Part shown: positions 35,779 through 45,538 of the stretch, piece after piece
Numbering within the stretch: the stretch's first letter is position 1
Layout of the letters: each line of letters starts with the position of its first letter
DNA from: Carideicomes alvinocaridis
GTDB taxonomy: Bacteria > Pseudomonadota > Alphaproteobacteria > Rhodobacterales > Rhodobacteraceae
Assembly (NCBI GenBank): GCA_005473895.2
Contig: SRJI02000016.1
Location: 20,461 to 84,460, forward strand
Reading direction: 5' to 3'
Length of the DNA stretch: 64,000 nt
Program-made: the position numbers and the translations under genes
Notes under the pieces: model-generated
Databases searched by the model: none
What the model was told of the DNA's origin: nothing
The model's input: the letters and a program-made list of their open reading frames with translations, nothing else

Positions 35779-37461
35779 TTACTCGTCGTCGCCTTTCAGC
35801 GCGGCGCCGAGGATGTCGCCCAGCGACGCACCCGAGTCGGAGGAGCCGTATTGTTCCACGGCCTCTTTCTCTTCGGCGATCTCGCGGGCCTTGATCGACA
35901 GGCCCAGGCGACGGGACTTGCTGTCCACGTTGGTGACGCGCACGTCCACCTTGTCGCCCACGGAGAAGCGGTCGGGCCGCTGTTCGGCCCGGTCACGCGA
36001 CAGGTCGGAGCGGCGGATGAAGGACTTCATGCCCTCGTATTCCACCTCGATCCCGCCATCCTCGATCGCCGTCACGTTGACGGTGATGATCGAGCCGCGC
36101 TTCACACCGCCCACGGCTTCCGCGAACTTGTCGCCGCCAAGTGCCTTGATGGAGAGCGAGATGCGCTCCTTCTCGGTGTCCACTTCGGTGACCACGGCCT
36201 GGACGATGTCGCCCTTGCGGTATTCCTGGATGGCTTCCTCGCCGCGCTGATCCCAGCTGAGGTCGGAGAGGTGAACCATGCCGTCGATATCGCCTTCGAG
36301 ACCGATGAACAGGCCGAACTCGGTGATGTTCTTGACCTCGCCCTCGACCTGCGTGCCCTCGGGGTGCGTCTCGGAGAAGACTTCCCACGGGTTGCGCATG
36401 GTCTGCTTGAGGCCCAGAGACACGCGGCGTTTCGCCTGGTCGATCTCGAGCACCATGACCTCGACCTCCTGAGAGGTGGAGACGATCTTGCCCGGGTGGA
36501 CGTTCTTCTTGGTCCAGGACATTTCCGAGACGTGCACGAGGCCCTCGACCCCCGGTTCCAGCTCCACGAAGGCGCCGTAATCGGTGATGTTGGTCACGCG
36601 GCCCGGATGCACCGAGGCCAGCGGGTACTTGGCGGCCACCAGGTCCCACGGATCTTCCTGCAGCTGCTTCATGCCGAGGCTGATACGGTGGGTTTCCTTG
36701 TTGATCTTGATGACCTGGACCTTGACGGTCTCGCCGATCGACAGGATCTCCGAGGGGTGGTTCACGCGGCGCCATGCCATGTCGGTGACGTGCAGCAGGC
36801 CATCCACACCGCCGAGATCGACGAAGGCGCCGTATTCGGTGATGTTCTTGACCACGCCGTCGACCGCCTGGCCCTCATGCAGGTTGGCGATGACTTCCGC
36901 ACGCTGCTCGGCACGGGATTCCTCGAGGATGGCGCGGCGCGAAACCACGATGTTGCCGCGGCGGCGGTCCATCTTGAGGATCTGGAACGGCTGCTTGAGA
37001 CCCATGAGCGGGCCGGCATCGCGCACCGGGCGCACGTCGACCTGGGAGCCGGGCAGGAAGGCCACGGCGCCGCCGAGATCGACGGTAAAGCCGCCCTTGA
37101 CGCGGCCGAAGATGGCACCCTCGACGCGCTGGTCGTCGGCATAGGCCTTCTCCAGGCGGTCCCAGGCTTCCTCGCGGCGGGCCATTTCACGGCTGATGAC
37201 GGCTTCGCCCCGCGCGTTCTCGACCTGGCGCAGGTAGACCTCGACCTCGTCGCCGACGGAGATGTCGGGCGTCTCGCCGGGATTCGCGAATTCCTTGAGC
37301 TCGACGCGGCCTTCCATCTTGTAGCCGACGTCGATGATGGCCTGGCCCGCCTCGACGGCGATCACGCGGCCTTTGACAACCGAACCTTCGTTCGGGGTGT
37401 CCATTTCGAAGCTTTCTTCGAGGAGGGCTTCGAATTCCTCCATGGATGTGTTCTGAGCCAT
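35779..37461 (-). CDS. rpsA: 30S ribosomal protein S1
   Basis: RNA-binding ribosomal protein S1, 560 residues with six S1 (OB-fold) domains from about residue 28 to 530, for example KNITEYGAFVDLGGVDGLLH and TNITDYGAFVELEPGVEGLV. The N-terminus (MAQNTSMEEFEALLEESFEM) binds the ribosome. The ATG at 37461 was chosen by family length; an upstream in-frame extension into the leader is not S1-like. The ribosome site is weak (GAAGAG), which is normal for S1 because it is regulated at translation by its own product. Confidence 0.97.
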   Translation of the reverse strand: MAQNTSMEEFEALLEESFEMDTPNEGSVVKGRVIAVEAGQAIIDVGYKMEGRVELKEFANPGETPDISVGDEVEVYLRQVENARGEAVISREMARREEAWDRLEKAYADDQRVEGAIFGRVKGGFTVDLGGAVAFLPGSQVDVRPVRDAGPLMGLKQPFQILKMDRRRGNIVVSRRAILEESRAEQRAEVIANLHEGQAVDGVVKNITEYGAFVDLGGVDGLLHVTDMAWRRVNHPSEILSIGETVKVQVIKINKETHRISLGMKQLQEDPWDLVAAKYPLASVHPGRVTNITDYGAFVELEPGVEGLVHVSEMSWTKKNVHPGKIVSTSQEVEVMVLEIDQAKRRVSLGLKQTMRNPWEVFSETHPEGTQVEGEVKNITEFGLFIGLEGDIDGMVHLSDLSWDQRGEEAIQEYRKGDIVQAVVTEVDTEKERISLSIKALGGDKFAEAVGGVKRGSIITVNVTAIEDGGIEVEYEGMKSFIRRSDLSRDRAEQRPDRFSVGDKVDVRVTNVDSKSRRLGLSIKAREIAEEKEAVEQYGSSDSGASLGDILGAALKGDDE

Positions 37462-37831
37462 GTGCTCTTCGGGTTCCTTTTCTTCGGTGTCACTGGCCGA
37501 GCGGTTGTCTCCGCCGGTCTTGGGTTGGTCGGTTCTGGCTTCCGCAAACAAAAGAGGGCCGGTTGTGCCGACCCTGCTCGCTCTCTCATGCCCGCGGCCT
37601 TGGTTCGCCGTTGTTGACGGGGGCGATATATGCCCTCGCGCGCGCTCTGGCAAGGCCAAAGGCACCCTGCCCCCGCTCCGCGCGCCCCGCCGCCGGTCCG
37701 CGGCTTCCGACCGGAGAGTGTTTTCAGCCCGACGCCACCCGGCGGAGTGACCCTGCGTCCCCCGTGCCGCCGGAGAGCGCGACCCCATGCCTCCCCCGCG
37801 CCACGCTGCGGTGAAAGCACCCCGGCTCCCC
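37462..37831 (-). other. rpsA 5' leader and upstream region
   Basis: No credible gene is seen between the aldo/keto reductase and rpsA (about 470 bases including the repeat at 37832 and a short tail behind it). The part next to rpsA would be its long mRNA leader, a likely site for autoregulation by S1. A promoter lies at 37625-37653. Confidence 0.55.
37625..37653 (-). promoter_or_regulatory. Predicted rpsA promoter
   Basis: On the minus strand TTGCCA (37648-37653) and TATATC (37625-37630) are separated by exactly 17 bases, followed by a GC-rich discriminator. This is the form of a strong ribosomal-protein promoter. It leaves a leader of about 155 bases before the rpsA ATG. Confidence 0.6.
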
Positions 37832-37864
37832 CTTCATCTTGCCAAAAAAACTCCCGCCGGAGGC
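37832..37864 (-). repeat. Dispersed intergenic repeat, copy 4
   Basis: CTTCATCTTGCC, an A-run core AAAAAAA and CTCCCGCCGGAGGC resemble the other copies; the front half is shared with the variant at 10531 and the back half with those at 25557 and 41799. It lies downstream of the aldo/keto reductase. Confidence 0.7.
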
Positions 37865-37931
37865 TCCCGCAGGCACGACCCGCGCCCAGGCCGGGCCAAG
37901 GGCGCCACGTCACCACGCGGCGCCAATCCTC

Positions 37932-38930
37932 TCAGCAATAGCGTTCCGGCCCGGCCCACTGCCCGACCGAATAGCGGTCCCCATGGGCCCAGCCCACCGG
38001 CAGCACCTCGTCGATCCGGGCCAGCTGCTCGGCCGAAAGGTCGATCTCCGCCCCGCGCACCAGCTCCCTGAAATGGCTGACCGAGCGGGTGCCCGGGATC
38101 GGCAGGACCTGCCCCTGCCGCGTCAGCAGCCAGGCGATGGCGAGCGCTGCCGCCGGTTCGCCCATCTCTGCCGCCAGAGCGCGGAACCGGTCGGTGATCT
38201 CGATATTGGCGGAGTAATTCGGCTCCTGGAACCGCGGGTTGCCCTTGAGAAAGCCCAGCTCGGGCACACGCTCCGCCTCGATCGGCGTGTCGGTGAGAAA
38301 GGCGCGTCCCACCGGCGCGAAGGCCACCAGCGTCGTCCCCAGCTCGGCACAGGCCTGCACCAGCCCCAGCTCCGGCCCCCGGCTCGCCAGCGAATATTCC
38401 GACTGGACCGCGGCCACCGGCGCCACGGATGCGGCCCGGCGCAGGGACGAGGGCGCGATCTCGGAAAAGCCGAAGGCGCGGCACTTGCCGGTCTCGACCA
38501 GCGCGGCAAGGGTCTCGGTCACTTCCTCGATGGGCCGCTCCGTCTCGCGCCGGTGGACGTAGAACAGGTCGACGTGGTCGATCCCCATCTTCTCCAGGCT
38601 CTTGTCCAGCTCCGCCTCGAGGTGATCGCGGCTGTTGTCATGGATGCGGTTGCCCTCGGCATCCTTGCTGATCGCCGCCTTGGTGGCGATATGCAGCTTT
38701 TCCCGCGCGCCGGGATTGGCGGCCAGCCAGGTCCCGATGGCCTTTTCCGACCGGCCCATGCCGTAGACATTGGCAGTATCGATATGGGTCACCCCCGCCG
38801 CCAGCGCGGCGTCGAGGATGGCATAGGAATTCTCCTCGGTCGTGGGCCCGTAGAAATCGCCGAAGGACATGGCCCCCACACCGATCGCCGACACTTCCGG
38901 CCCGTTCGGCCCGATCCTGCGCGTCTTCAT
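37932..38930 (-). CDS. Aldo/keto reductase
   Basis: NAD(P)H-dependent reductase with a TIM-barrel fold, 332 residues. The catalytic tetrad is visible: Asp and Tyr in HIDTANVYGMGRSEKAIG, Lys in HIATKAAISK, and His in DLFYVHRRE. The physiological substrate is unknown. It lies between cmk and rpsA, which are neighbours in most proteobacteria, so it is an insertion in a conserved block. Confidence 0.9.
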   Translation of the reverse strand: MKTRRIGPNGPEVSAIGVGAMSFGDFYGPTTEENSYAILDAALAAGVTHIDTANVYGMGRSEKAIGTWLAANPGAREKLHIATKAAISKDAEGNRIHDNSRDHLEAELDKSLEKMGIDHVDLFYVHRRETERPIEEVTETLAALVETGKCRAFGFSEIAPSSLRRAASVAPVAAVQSEYSLASRGPELGLVQACAELGTTLVAFAPVGRAFLTDTPIEAERVPELGFLKGNPRFQEPNYSANIEITDRFRALAAEMGEPAAALAIAWLLTRQGQVLPIPGTRSVSHFRELVRGAEIDLSAEQLARIDEVLPVGWAHGDRYSVGQWAGPERYC

Positions 38931-39146
38931 CCGGTCTTTCCTCGTGCTGACATCGTTTGCCCGGACCCTGCGGCAGGGGTCCCGGAATGTCCAGACGGTC
39001 AGGCGGGGACGGCGCGGGCAGCACGATCAGCAGGATGTGGGGACGGCAAAACGGGGCACGCAAACCCGGCTCCGGGGCGAGACGCGACAACCTCCACGAG
39101 GCCGCACAGCATCACAAGGAAGAAGACAGCCGCCCTGCCCCGGGCC

Positions 39147-39752
39147 TCAGCGCCGCGCCTCGACCGCGGCGATGGCGGCGGCGACGGCGGCCTCGATATC
39201 CATCTCCGACGTGTCGATGACCACCGCGTCCTCGGCCGGCCGCAAAGGTGCCTCGGCGCGGTCCATGTCGCGGGCATCACGCTCGCGCACATCGGCCAGC
39301 ACCTCCTCGGGGCTCACCTCGAAGCCGCGCCCGGTCAGTTCCTTCCAGCGCCGCTCGGCCCGGACCTCGGCGCTGGCGGTGACGAACAGCTTCGCCTCCG
39401 CCTCGGGGCAGATCACCGTGCCGATATCGCGCCCGTCCAGCACCGCGCCGCCATCGCGCCGGGCAAAGGCGCGCTGGAAATCGAGAAGCGCCGCCCGCAC
39501 CTCCGGGATCACCGCCACCCGCGACGCGGCCTGGGCCACGGCATCGGTCCGCAGCAGGGTCTCGTCCAGATCATCGGCCCGCAGGGCGCGCGCTGCCTCC
39601 TCCGGGTCGGTGCCCTCCAGCAGGCGCCGGCCCACCGCGCGGTAAAGCAGCCCGGTATCGAGATGCGCCAGCCCGAAATGCGCCGCCACCCGCCGGCTGA
39701 TGGTGCCCTTGCCGGCCGCCGCCGGCCCGTCGATCGCGATGGTGAAGGCCAT
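39147..39752 (-). CDS. cmk: Cytidylate kinase
   Basis: Phosphorylates CMP and dCMP. The 201-residue protein has the Walker A loop [20 protein letters not shown], the CMP-binding [20 protein letters not shown], and the LID Arg residues in [21 protein letters not shown] used the ATG at 39752; a GTG two codons upstream is possible. It belongs to the aroA-cmk-rpsA-ihfB neighbourhood. Confidence 0.95.
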   Translation of the reverse strand: MAFTIAIDGPAAAGKGTISRRVAAHFGLAHLDTGLLYRAVGRRLLEGTDPEEAARALRADDLDETLLRTDAVAQAASRVAVIPEVRAALLDFQRAFARRDGGAVLDGRDIGTVICPEAEAKLFVTASAEVRAERRWKELTGRGFEVSPEEVLADVRERDARDMDRAEAPLRPAEDAVVIDTSEMDIEAAVAAAIAAVEARR

Positions 39753-39823
39753 GTCCACGCCTCTCCGCCTGCCCGTGTCCGGCCTGCCTAGCCCGCGTCC
39801 CGGCGCGGCTCAAGCCCGAACGG

Positions 39824-40348
39824 TCAGGCGATGCGCCGCCGCCGCCCGCGCCAGGCCAGCCACAGGATCGCCAGCGACAGGGCCACCAGCGCGAATTTCC
39901 CCTGGGTCAGGTTGGAGGCGGTGGGCGCCATCCGCGCATCCCCGCTGCGCAGGATCCCGGCCACGACCGCGTTCTCCCACAGGTCGACCGCGGCGTAGAG
40001 GAAGGGCACCGGCGACAGCCAGAGCCGGCCGTTCACGGCGATGAGCAGTGCCAGAAGCAGCCCGAAGAGCGGCGGAAAGACCGTGTCGAGCAGCCGGACG
40101 GGCCCGAGATAGAGCCAGCGGCCATATTCGCTGAGCGCCGCCAGGAACTCCCGCACGTCCTCGCTGTCATAGCCGCCGATGCGCGCGTCGAGCGGCATCA
40201 GACCCTGCGCCTCCGGGGTCATCATGATCAAACCGATGAACAGAAGCACCGCGTAGACCCCGCCGGTGACGATGGCCAGCAGCGACAGGGCGCCGCGCTG
40301 TCCGGGGCCGAGCACGATCATCCCGCGCCGCCCGTCCGCCCGGCGCAT
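39824..40348 (-). CDS. Four-helix membrane protein of unknown function
   Basis: I do not recognise this 174-residue protein. It has four hydrophobic segments, at about residues 17-40 (LSLLAIVTGGVYAVLLFIGL), 75-100 (LGPVRLLDTVFPPLFGLLLA), 112-130 and 150-166, and a basic C-terminal tail. A shorter start at an internal ATG (10 codons in) is equally possible. It lies between aroA and cmk, 38 bases after the aroA stop on the same strand. Confidence 0.65.
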   Translation of the reverse strand: MRRADGRRGMIVLGPGQRGALSLLAIVTGGVYAVLLFIGLIMMTPEAQGLMPLDARIGGYDSEDVREFLAALSEYGRWLYLGPVRLLDTVFPPLFGLLLALLIAVNGRLWLSPVPFLYAAVDLWENAVVAGILRSGDARMAPTASNLTQGKFALVALSLAILWLAWRGRRRRIA

Positions 40349-40386
40349 CCGGCCCGTCCCCCGGTGCAGACCCGCAGGCCCATGGC

Positions 40387-41733
40387 TCAGATCCTCTCGA
40401 TCTCCGCCCCCAGAGCCGCCATCAGCGGCTCGAATACCGGGAAGGATGTGGCAATCGGCCCGCCATCGTCAAGCGTCACGGGCTCGGCGGTGGCAAGTCC
40501 CAGCACCAGGAAGGACATGGCGATCCGGTGATCGAGATGGGTGGCCACCGTGGCCCCGCCGCGCACGCCGCCATGGCCGCGGCCGTGGACGATCCACCAA
40601 TCCTCGCCCTCCTCCACCTCGACCCCGGCGGCGCGCAGGCCGGTGGCCATGGCGGCGATGCGGTCGCTCTCCTTCACGCGCAACTCCTTCACGCCCCGCA
40701 TCACGGTGGCCCCCTCGGCGTAGGCCGCCACGACGGAGAGCACCGGGTATTCGTCGATCATCGAGGCCGCCCGCGCCGGGTCCACCTCGATTCCCTTCAG
40801 CTCGGGCGAGAACCGCGCGCGCAGATCGGCCACCGGCTCGCCCCCCTCCTCGCGCGCATTCTCGTAGGCCAGGTCGGCGCCCATCTCGCGCAAAGTCTCG
40901 AACAGCCCCGCCCGGGTCGGGTTGAGCCCGATATTCGGCACCAGAATGTCCGAGCCCTCGGTGATCAGCGCGGCACAGACCGGGAAGGCGGCGCTGGACG
41001 GATCGCGCGGCACGGCGATGCGCTGCGGCCGAAGCTCGGGCTGGCCGCTGAGCGTGATGACGCGCGCGCCCCCCTCCTCGCCGGTCTCGACCGCGGCGCC
41101 GAAACCGCGCAGCATGCGCTCGGTATGGTCCCGCGTCGCCTCCGCCTCGATCACCTGCGTCTCGCCGGGCGCATTGAGACCCGCCAGCAACACCGCCGAT
41201 TTCACCTGCGCCGAGGGGACCGGCAGCGTGTAACGCACCGGCACCGGCGCCTCCGCCCCCATGAGCACCAGCGGCAGCCGCCCCCCGGAGCGTCCATGCG
41301 CCCGCGCCCCGAACAGCGCCAGCGGATCGGTGACCCGCGCCATGGGCCGGCGGTTGAGGCTGGCATCCCCGGTGAAGGTCGTGGCGATCGGCGTGGTCGC
41401 CATCGCCCCCATGATCAGCCGCACCGAGGTGCCGGAATTGCCGCAATCCACCACCTGGTCCGGCTCGGCGAATCCGCCCGTGCCCACGCCGTGGACGGAA
41501 TATTCCGCCCGCCCGTGATCGATCACCTCCGCCCCGAAGGCGCGCATGGCGGCGGCGGTGGCCAGCACGTCCTCGCCCTCCAGCAGCCCGGTGATCCGCG
41601 TCTCGCCCACCGCCAGCGCGCCGAGGATCAGCGCCCGGTGGCTGATCGACTTGTCGCCCGGCACATGGGCCTCGCCCCTCAGCGGGCCGGACTTGCGCGA
41701 CAGCATGGGAATGGCGGTGCCGTGGCTCGACAT
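40387..41733 (-). CDS. aroA: 3-phosphoshikimate 1-carboxyvinyltransferase (EPSP synthase)
   Basis: Penultimate step to chorismate: joins PEP to shikimate 3-phosphate. The 448-residue protein has [20 protein letters not shown] and [20 protein letters not shown] near the start, [17 protein letters not shown], and [15 protein letters not shown] [38 protein letters not shown] is near the C-terminal domain active site. The ATG at 41733 is preceded by GGAGGAT. Present-day class cannot be assigned safely by eye. Confidence 0.96.
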   Translation of the reverse strand: MSSHGTAIPMLSRKSGPLRGEAHVPGDKSISHRALILGALAVGETRITGLLEGEDVLATAAAMRAFGAEVIDHGRAEYSVHGVGTGGFAEPDQVVDCGNSGTSVRLIMGAMATTPIATTFTGDASLNRRPMARVTDPLALFGARAHGRSGGRLPLVLMGAEAPVPVRYTLPVPSAQVKSAVLLAGLNAPGETQVIEAEATRDHTERMLRGFGAAVETGEEGGARVITLSGQPELRPQRIAVPRDPSSAAFPVCAALITEGSDILVPNIGLNPTRAGLFETLREMGADLAYENAREEGGEPVADLRARFSPELKGIEVDPARAASMIDEYPVLSVVAAYAEGATVMRGVKELRVKESDRIAAMATGLRAAGVEVEEGEDWWIVHGRGHGGVRGGATVATHLDHRIAMSFLVLGLATAEPVTLDDGGPIATSFPVFEPLMAALGAEIERI

Positions 41734-41798
41734 GGGCGGGATCCTCCGGTTGGTCCCGCGCCTCATAGCCCGGGCGCAGGCGGCGGTAAATCGCCGCG

Positions 41799-41831
41799 CT
41801 TCTTCTGACCGGAAATATCCCCGCCGGAGGC
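41799..41831 (-). repeat. Dispersed intergenic repeat, copy 5
   Basis: CTTCTTCTGACC, core GGAAATAT and CCCCGCCGGAGGC. Reverse-complemented it differs from the copy at 5260 by only a few bases in the core. It lies between trmB and aroA. Confidence 0.8.
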
Positions 41832-41866
41832 ACGAGACGCCGCGCAGCGGCCCCTTCCCGTTGAGC

Positions 41867-42580
41867 TCAGCGCCGGCGGAAGGTCAGGTAATGCGGCACC
41901 CGCCCCTCGCGCAGCGCTTTCTGCTCGTAGCGGGTGGACAGCCAGTCGTTCCAGGGTTCGCGCCAATCGGCGGGCCGCTCCGCCAGCCAGTCGAAGCCGT
42001 GGGCGGGCACCTGCTCCAACGTCTGGCGCACGTAGTCGGGAATGTCGGTGGCCACCCGCAGGATGGCGCCCGGCCGCATGACGCGGGCCAGCGGCTCCAG
42101 GTGCTCGGGCGTGACGAAACGGCGACGATGATGGCGCTTCTTCGGCCAGGGATCGGGGTAGAGCAGGAAGGCGCGCGCGACCGAAGCCTCGGGAAGAACG
42201 TCGAAAAGGTCGCGGACATCGCCGGGATGGACCCGCAAATTGTCGACCCCCGCCTCCCGGATCTTGCCCAGCAGCATGGCGACGCCGTTGATATAGGGCT
42301 CGCAGCCGATCAGCCCGATATCCGGGTTGTTCCGCGCCTGGTGAACGAGGTGTTCCCCGCCGCCGAAGCCGATCTCGAGCCAGAGTGGCTTGTCTCCGAA
42401 GAGCCCGTCGAGTTCGAGCGGCTCACGCTCCGGGTTGCTCTCCCAATCCACGGCGCCGGGCGAAAGCCCGGCGAGATCCTCCTCGAGATAGGCTTCCTGC
42501 GCGGGGCGCAGGGCCTTGCCCTTGAAGCGGCCGTAGAAATTGCGCCACGGGGCGCCGCTGTGATGCCTGTCGCTGGTCAT
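41867..42580 (-). CDS. trmB: tRNA (guanine-N7-)-methyltransferase
   Basis: Methylates G46 of tRNA with SAM. The 237-residue protein has the SAM motif [20 protein letters not shown], the catalytic [17 protein letters not shown], and a C-terminal [19 protein letters not shown]. It follows metK on the same strand, but the metK terminator lies between, so it may have its own promoter or depend on read-through. Confidence 0.96.
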   Translation of the reverse strand: MTSDRHHSGAPWRNFYGRFKGKALRPAQEAYLEEDLAGLSPGAVDWESNPEREPLELDGLFGDKPLWLEIGFGGGEHLVHQARNNPDIGLIGCEPYINGVAMLLGKIREAGVDNLRVHPGDVRDLFDVLPEASVARAFLLYPDPWPKKRHHRRRFVTPEHLEPLARVMRPGAILRVATDIPDYVRQTLEQVPAHGFDWLAERPADWREPWNDWLSTRYEQKALREGRVPHYLTFRRR

Positions 42581-42621
42581 GGCGCCGTCTCCTAATGCGC
42601 GCCTTGGCGCGCATCAAGCCA

Positions 42622-42712
42622 TCGCGCGCGCGAAGCGCGCGCCACCGGACAAAAAAGGCGGCCCCGGAGGGGCCGCCGTGGCAAGCGGGGGCGCGCGCTT
42701 CGCGCGCGCGGT
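42622..42712. repeat. Mirror-image GC palindromes around the metK terminator
   Basis: A CGCGCGCGCGAAGCGCGCGC block at about 42623-42642 and GGCGCGCGCTTCGCGCGCGC at about 42690-42709 are near reverse complements of each other, and each is also nearly self-complementary. They flank the metK terminator, so one strand can form either two small hairpins or one long stem enclosing the terminator. Confidence 0.7.
42651..42677 (-). terminator. Rho-independent terminator of metK
   Basis: On the minus strand GGCGGCCCC pairs with GGGGCCGCC around a short loop and is followed by TTTTTT. It lies about 40 bases behind the metK stop. Confidence 0.9.
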
Positions 42713-42715
42713 AGC

Positions 42716-43897
42716 TCACATGGCGTTGGCCAGCGCCTCGGCCAGGTCCGTGCGCTCCCAGGAGAAGCCGCCATCGGCTTCGGGCTCGCGCCCGAAATGG
42801 CCATAGGCGGCGGTCCGGGCATAGATCGGCTTGTTGAGCCCCAGATGGGTGCGGATGCCGCGCGGCGTCAGGTCCATCACCTTGGGGATCGCGGTCTCGA
42901 TCGCCGCCGCTTCCGCGTCGCCGGTGCCGTGGGTGTCGACATAGATCGACAGCGGCTCGGAGACGCCGATCGCGTAGGACAGCTGCAGGGTGCAACGCTT
43001 GGCGAGCCCCGCCGCCACCACGTTCTTGGCCAGGTAGCGCGCCGCATAGGCCGCGGAGCGGTCCACCTTGGTCGGATCCTTGCCGGAGAACGCCCCGCCG
43101 CCATGCGGCGCGGAGCCGCCATAGGTGTCGACGATGATCTTGCGGCCGGTCAGGCCCGCATCCCCGTCCGGCCCGCCGATGACGAACTTGCCCGTGGGGT
43201 TCACGTGCCATTTCGTCCGGTCGGAGATCCATTCCTCCGGCAGCGTCTCGCGGATATAGGGCGCCACCAGCTCGCGCACGTCCTCCGAGGTCATGCTCTC
43301 GTCGATATGCTGCGTCGAGAGCACCAGCGAGGTCACCTCCACCGGTTCGCCGTTCTCGTAGCGGATCGAGAGCTGCGATTTCGCGTCGGGGCCCAGCCGT
43401 GGCTCCTGCCCGGACTTGCGCACCTCGGCCAGCCGGCGCAGCACCTTGTGTGCGAACTGGATCGGCGCCGGCATCAGCGCGTCGGTCTCGTCGGTGGCAT
43501 AACCGAACATGATCCCCTGGTCGCCCGCGCCCTCGTCCTTGTTGTCCGAGGAATTCACGCCCTGCGCGATATGGGCCGACTGCTCGTGCAGCAGGTTGGT
43601 GATCTCGCAGGTCTTCCAGTGGAACTTGTCCTGCTCGTAGCCGATATCGCGGATGCAGTCGCGGGCGATATCCTCGATCCCCTCCATGTACTGCTTCAGC
43701 TTCTGCTGGTCGGCCAGCCCGATCTCGCCCCCGATCACCACCCGGTTCGTGGTGGCGAAGGTCTCGCAGGCGACGCGGGCCTCGGGCTCCTCCGACAGGA
43801 GGGCGTCGAGGATGGAATCGGAAATCCGGTCGCAGACCTTATCCGGGTGGCCCTCGGAAACGGATTCCGAGGTGAAGGTATAATTGGCTCGGGACAT
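42716..43897 (-). CDS. metK: S-adenosylmethionine synthetase
   Basis: Makes SAM from methionine and ATP. The 393-residue protein opens with [20 protein letters not shown], and has [20 protein letters not shown] and the glycine-rich [20 protein letters not shown]. The gene is preceded by a SAM/SAH riboswitch whose 3' end includes its ribosome site, so translation is shut by its own product. It is followed by a strong terminator. It lies behind lnt in the conserved miaB-phoH-ybeY-ybeX-lnt block. Confidence 0.97.
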   Translation of the reverse strand: MSRANYTFTSESVSEGHPDKVCDRISDSILDALLSEEPEARVACETFATTNRVVIGGEIGLADQQKLKQYMEGIEDIARDCIRDIGYEQDKFHWKTCEITNLLHEQSAHIAQGVNSSDNKDEGAGDQGIMFGYATDETDALMPAPIQFAHKVLRRLAEVRKSGQEPRLGPDAKSQLSIRYENGEPVEVTSLVLSTQHIDESMTSEDVRELVAPYIRETLPEEWISDRTKWHVNPTGKFVIGGPDGDAGLTGRKIIVDTYGGSAPHGGGAFSGKDPTKVDRSAAYAARYLAKNVVAAGLAKRCTLQLSYAIGVSEPLSIYVDTHGTGDAEAAAIETAIPKVMDLTPRGIRTHLGLNKPIYARTAAYGHFGREPEADGGFSWERTDLAEALANAM

Positions 43898-43902
43898 GAA
43901 AG

Positions 43903-43950
43903 TGCTCCATTAGGTGTTCTAGCCGTCACGCCAGGAAGCCGTTGTGACGG
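43903..43950 (-). promoter_or_regulatory. SAM/SAH riboswitch controlling metK translation
   Basis: The minus strand reads CCGTCACAACGGCTTCCTGG then CGTGACGG and, after a linker, ATGGAGCA just before the metK ATG. CCGTCAC and GTGACGG form the stem. GGCTTCC in the loop can pair with GGAGC, which is also the ribosome binding site, making the pseudoknot. These elements are those of the SAM/SAH riboswitch known upstream of metK in Rhodobacterales. Binding of SAM or SAH would hide the ribosome site. Linker length (about 19 bases between stem and GGAGCA) is longer than in the minimal crystallised form. Confidence 0.92.
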
Positions 43951-43987
43951 TTTTATCGGGATTGACTACGCCCTGCGTCCCCAAGGG

Positions 43988-45502
43988 TCAACGACCGAAT
44001 CTCCGCCCCGCCACGAGCGCCAGCCCGGCCAGCAGGACCAGCGCACAGAATACGGGCAGATCCCCCGTGCGGGCATAGAGCGTCGGCGCCAGTGCGGCGG
44101 GCAGGGCCGCATCGATATACCCCGCCTCGTCCAGCGCCAGGCGGGCCAGCACCTGCCCCCGCGGACCGATCGCCGCCGACACCCCGGTATTGGCCGCGCG
44201 CACCAGCGGCAGGCCCTGCTCGATCGCCCGGAACCGCGCCTGGGCCAGGTGCTGGTAGGGCCCGGAGAAATGGCCGAACCAGGCATCGTTGGTGATCTGG
44301 AGCAGGAGATCCGGCCGCGCCCCGGTGCCCCGCGTGTCACGGGGAAAGACCGCCTCGTAGCAGATCAGCGGGAGGGCACGGCCGGCGCGCCCGACATCGA
44401 TCAGCTTGGGACCCGGACCGGCGGAATAGCCGCCGCCGTAGAGGTCCGCCATGGCCGACAGGCCCAGCTGCCCCAGCACCTCGCCCAGCGGCAGGTATTC
44501 CCCGAAGGGCACGAGGTGATGCTTGTCGTAGACATCCGCGATCTCCCCCTCCGCGTCGAGCACCACCAGCGAGTTGTAATAGCGCGTCCCCTCCTCCGAC
44601 CGGACGATGCCCAGCACCACCGGCACGCCATCGGAGCGGTCGGCCACGTGGTCCAGCGCCGCCCCGGAAAACTCCAGCAGGCCCGGAAGTGCCGTCTCGG
44701 GCCACACGACGAGGTCGGGGCGCGGCAGGGCGGCGGTGTCCTCGACCGCCCGGCGATAGAAGCGCTGCGCATGTTCGGGATCGTATTTCAGATGCTGCGG
44801 CGCGTTGGGCTGCACCAGCCGCACGACCGGGGCGTCGGCGTCGGGCGCCTCTACCGGGGGCACCGGCCAGGCCAGCGCCGCACCCGCCAGGGCAAGCACC
44901 GGCAGAAGCGCCGCGAGCCGCCGGGCGCCCTGCCTCCGCTGAAGCCAGGCGCCCGAGAGCACGGGCAGCAGGATCGTCACGGCGCTCAGCCCGTAGGGCC
45001 CGATCCAGGCCGCCGCCTGGGCCAGGCCGGTCTCCAGCCAGATATAGGCCGGCAGGTTCCAGGGAAAGCCGGTCATCAGGTGACCGCGGGCGAATTCGGC
45101 CAGCGCGAGCACCAACGCGAAGGCCACGGGGCCGCCCCTCAGCCGCGAGGCCAGCCAGCCCGCCGCGCCCCAGAACAGCGCCAGCCCGCCCGCCAGAAAG
45201 ACCAGCGCGAAGGGCGCCATCCAGCCGTGCCGCGCCACATCGACGAGGAAAGGCTCGACGATCCAGTGCATCGACAGCGCGAAGGCGGCCGCCCCGGTCA
45301 GCCAGCAGTGCAAGGCCGCGCGTCTTGCCCCCACGGCCCCGGTCCCGGCTCCGGCCTGCAGCCAGCCCAGCCCGACGAAGCCCGCCAGCGTCGCGATCCA
45401 CCAGCCGAAGGGCGCCTGCCCCAGCCCGATCAGGCAACCGGAGAGCAGCGCGAGCGCCACGTGCGGCCAGCGCCGGGAATCCGCCGTCCCGCCTTGTCTC
45501 AC
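43988..45502 (-). CDS. lnt: Apolipoprotein N-acyltransferase
   Basis: Adds the third acyl chain to lipoproteins at the outer face of the inner membrane. The 504-residue protein has an N-terminal set of about six membrane helices and a periplasmic nitrilase domain with the catalytic Glu in VVWPETALPGLLEFSG, Lys in DKHHLVPFGEYLPLGE and Cys in LICYEAVFPRDTRG. A final membrane helix lies near residue 485. It follows ybeX with 36 bases between. Confidence 0.96.
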   Translation of the reverse strand: MRQGGTADSRRWPHVALALLSGCLIGLGQAPFGWWIATLAGFVGLGWLQAGAGTGAVGARRAALHCWLTGAAAFALSMHWIVEPFLVDVARHGWMAPFALVFLAGGLALFWGAAGWLASRLRGGPVAFALVLALAEFARGHLMTGFPWNLPAYIWLETGLAQAAAWIGPYGLSAVTILLPVLSGAWLQRRQGARRLAALLPVLALAGAALAWPVPPVEAPDADAPVVRLVQPNAPQHLKYDPEHAQRFYRRAVEDTAALPRPDLVVWPETALPGLLEFSGAALDHVADRSDGVPVVLGIVRSEEGTRYYNSLVVLDAEGEIADVYDKHHLVPFGEYLPLGEVLGQLGLSAMADLYGGGYSAGPGPKLIDVGRAGRALPLICYEAVFPRDTRGTGARPDLLLQITNDAWFGHFSGPYQHLAQARFRAIEQGLPLVRAANTGVSAAIGPRGQVLARLALDEAGYIDAALPAALAPTLYARTGDLPVFCALVLLAGLALVAGRRFGR

Positions 45503-45538
45503 GCGATGAGCCGTGTCCGGGGCGTGACAAGCGTGGCG

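Noticed and set aside
38999..39146. A short minus-strand frame between cmk and the aldo/keto reductase
   Set aside because: It has no ribosome binding site, is low in complexity and overlaps the 3' end of cmk in the longer version.
43950..43995. A sigma-70 promoter in front of the metK riboswitch
   Set aside because: TTGACC is a fair -35 but the sequence 17 bases on (TAGTCA) is a poor -10; metK may also be read from lnt.
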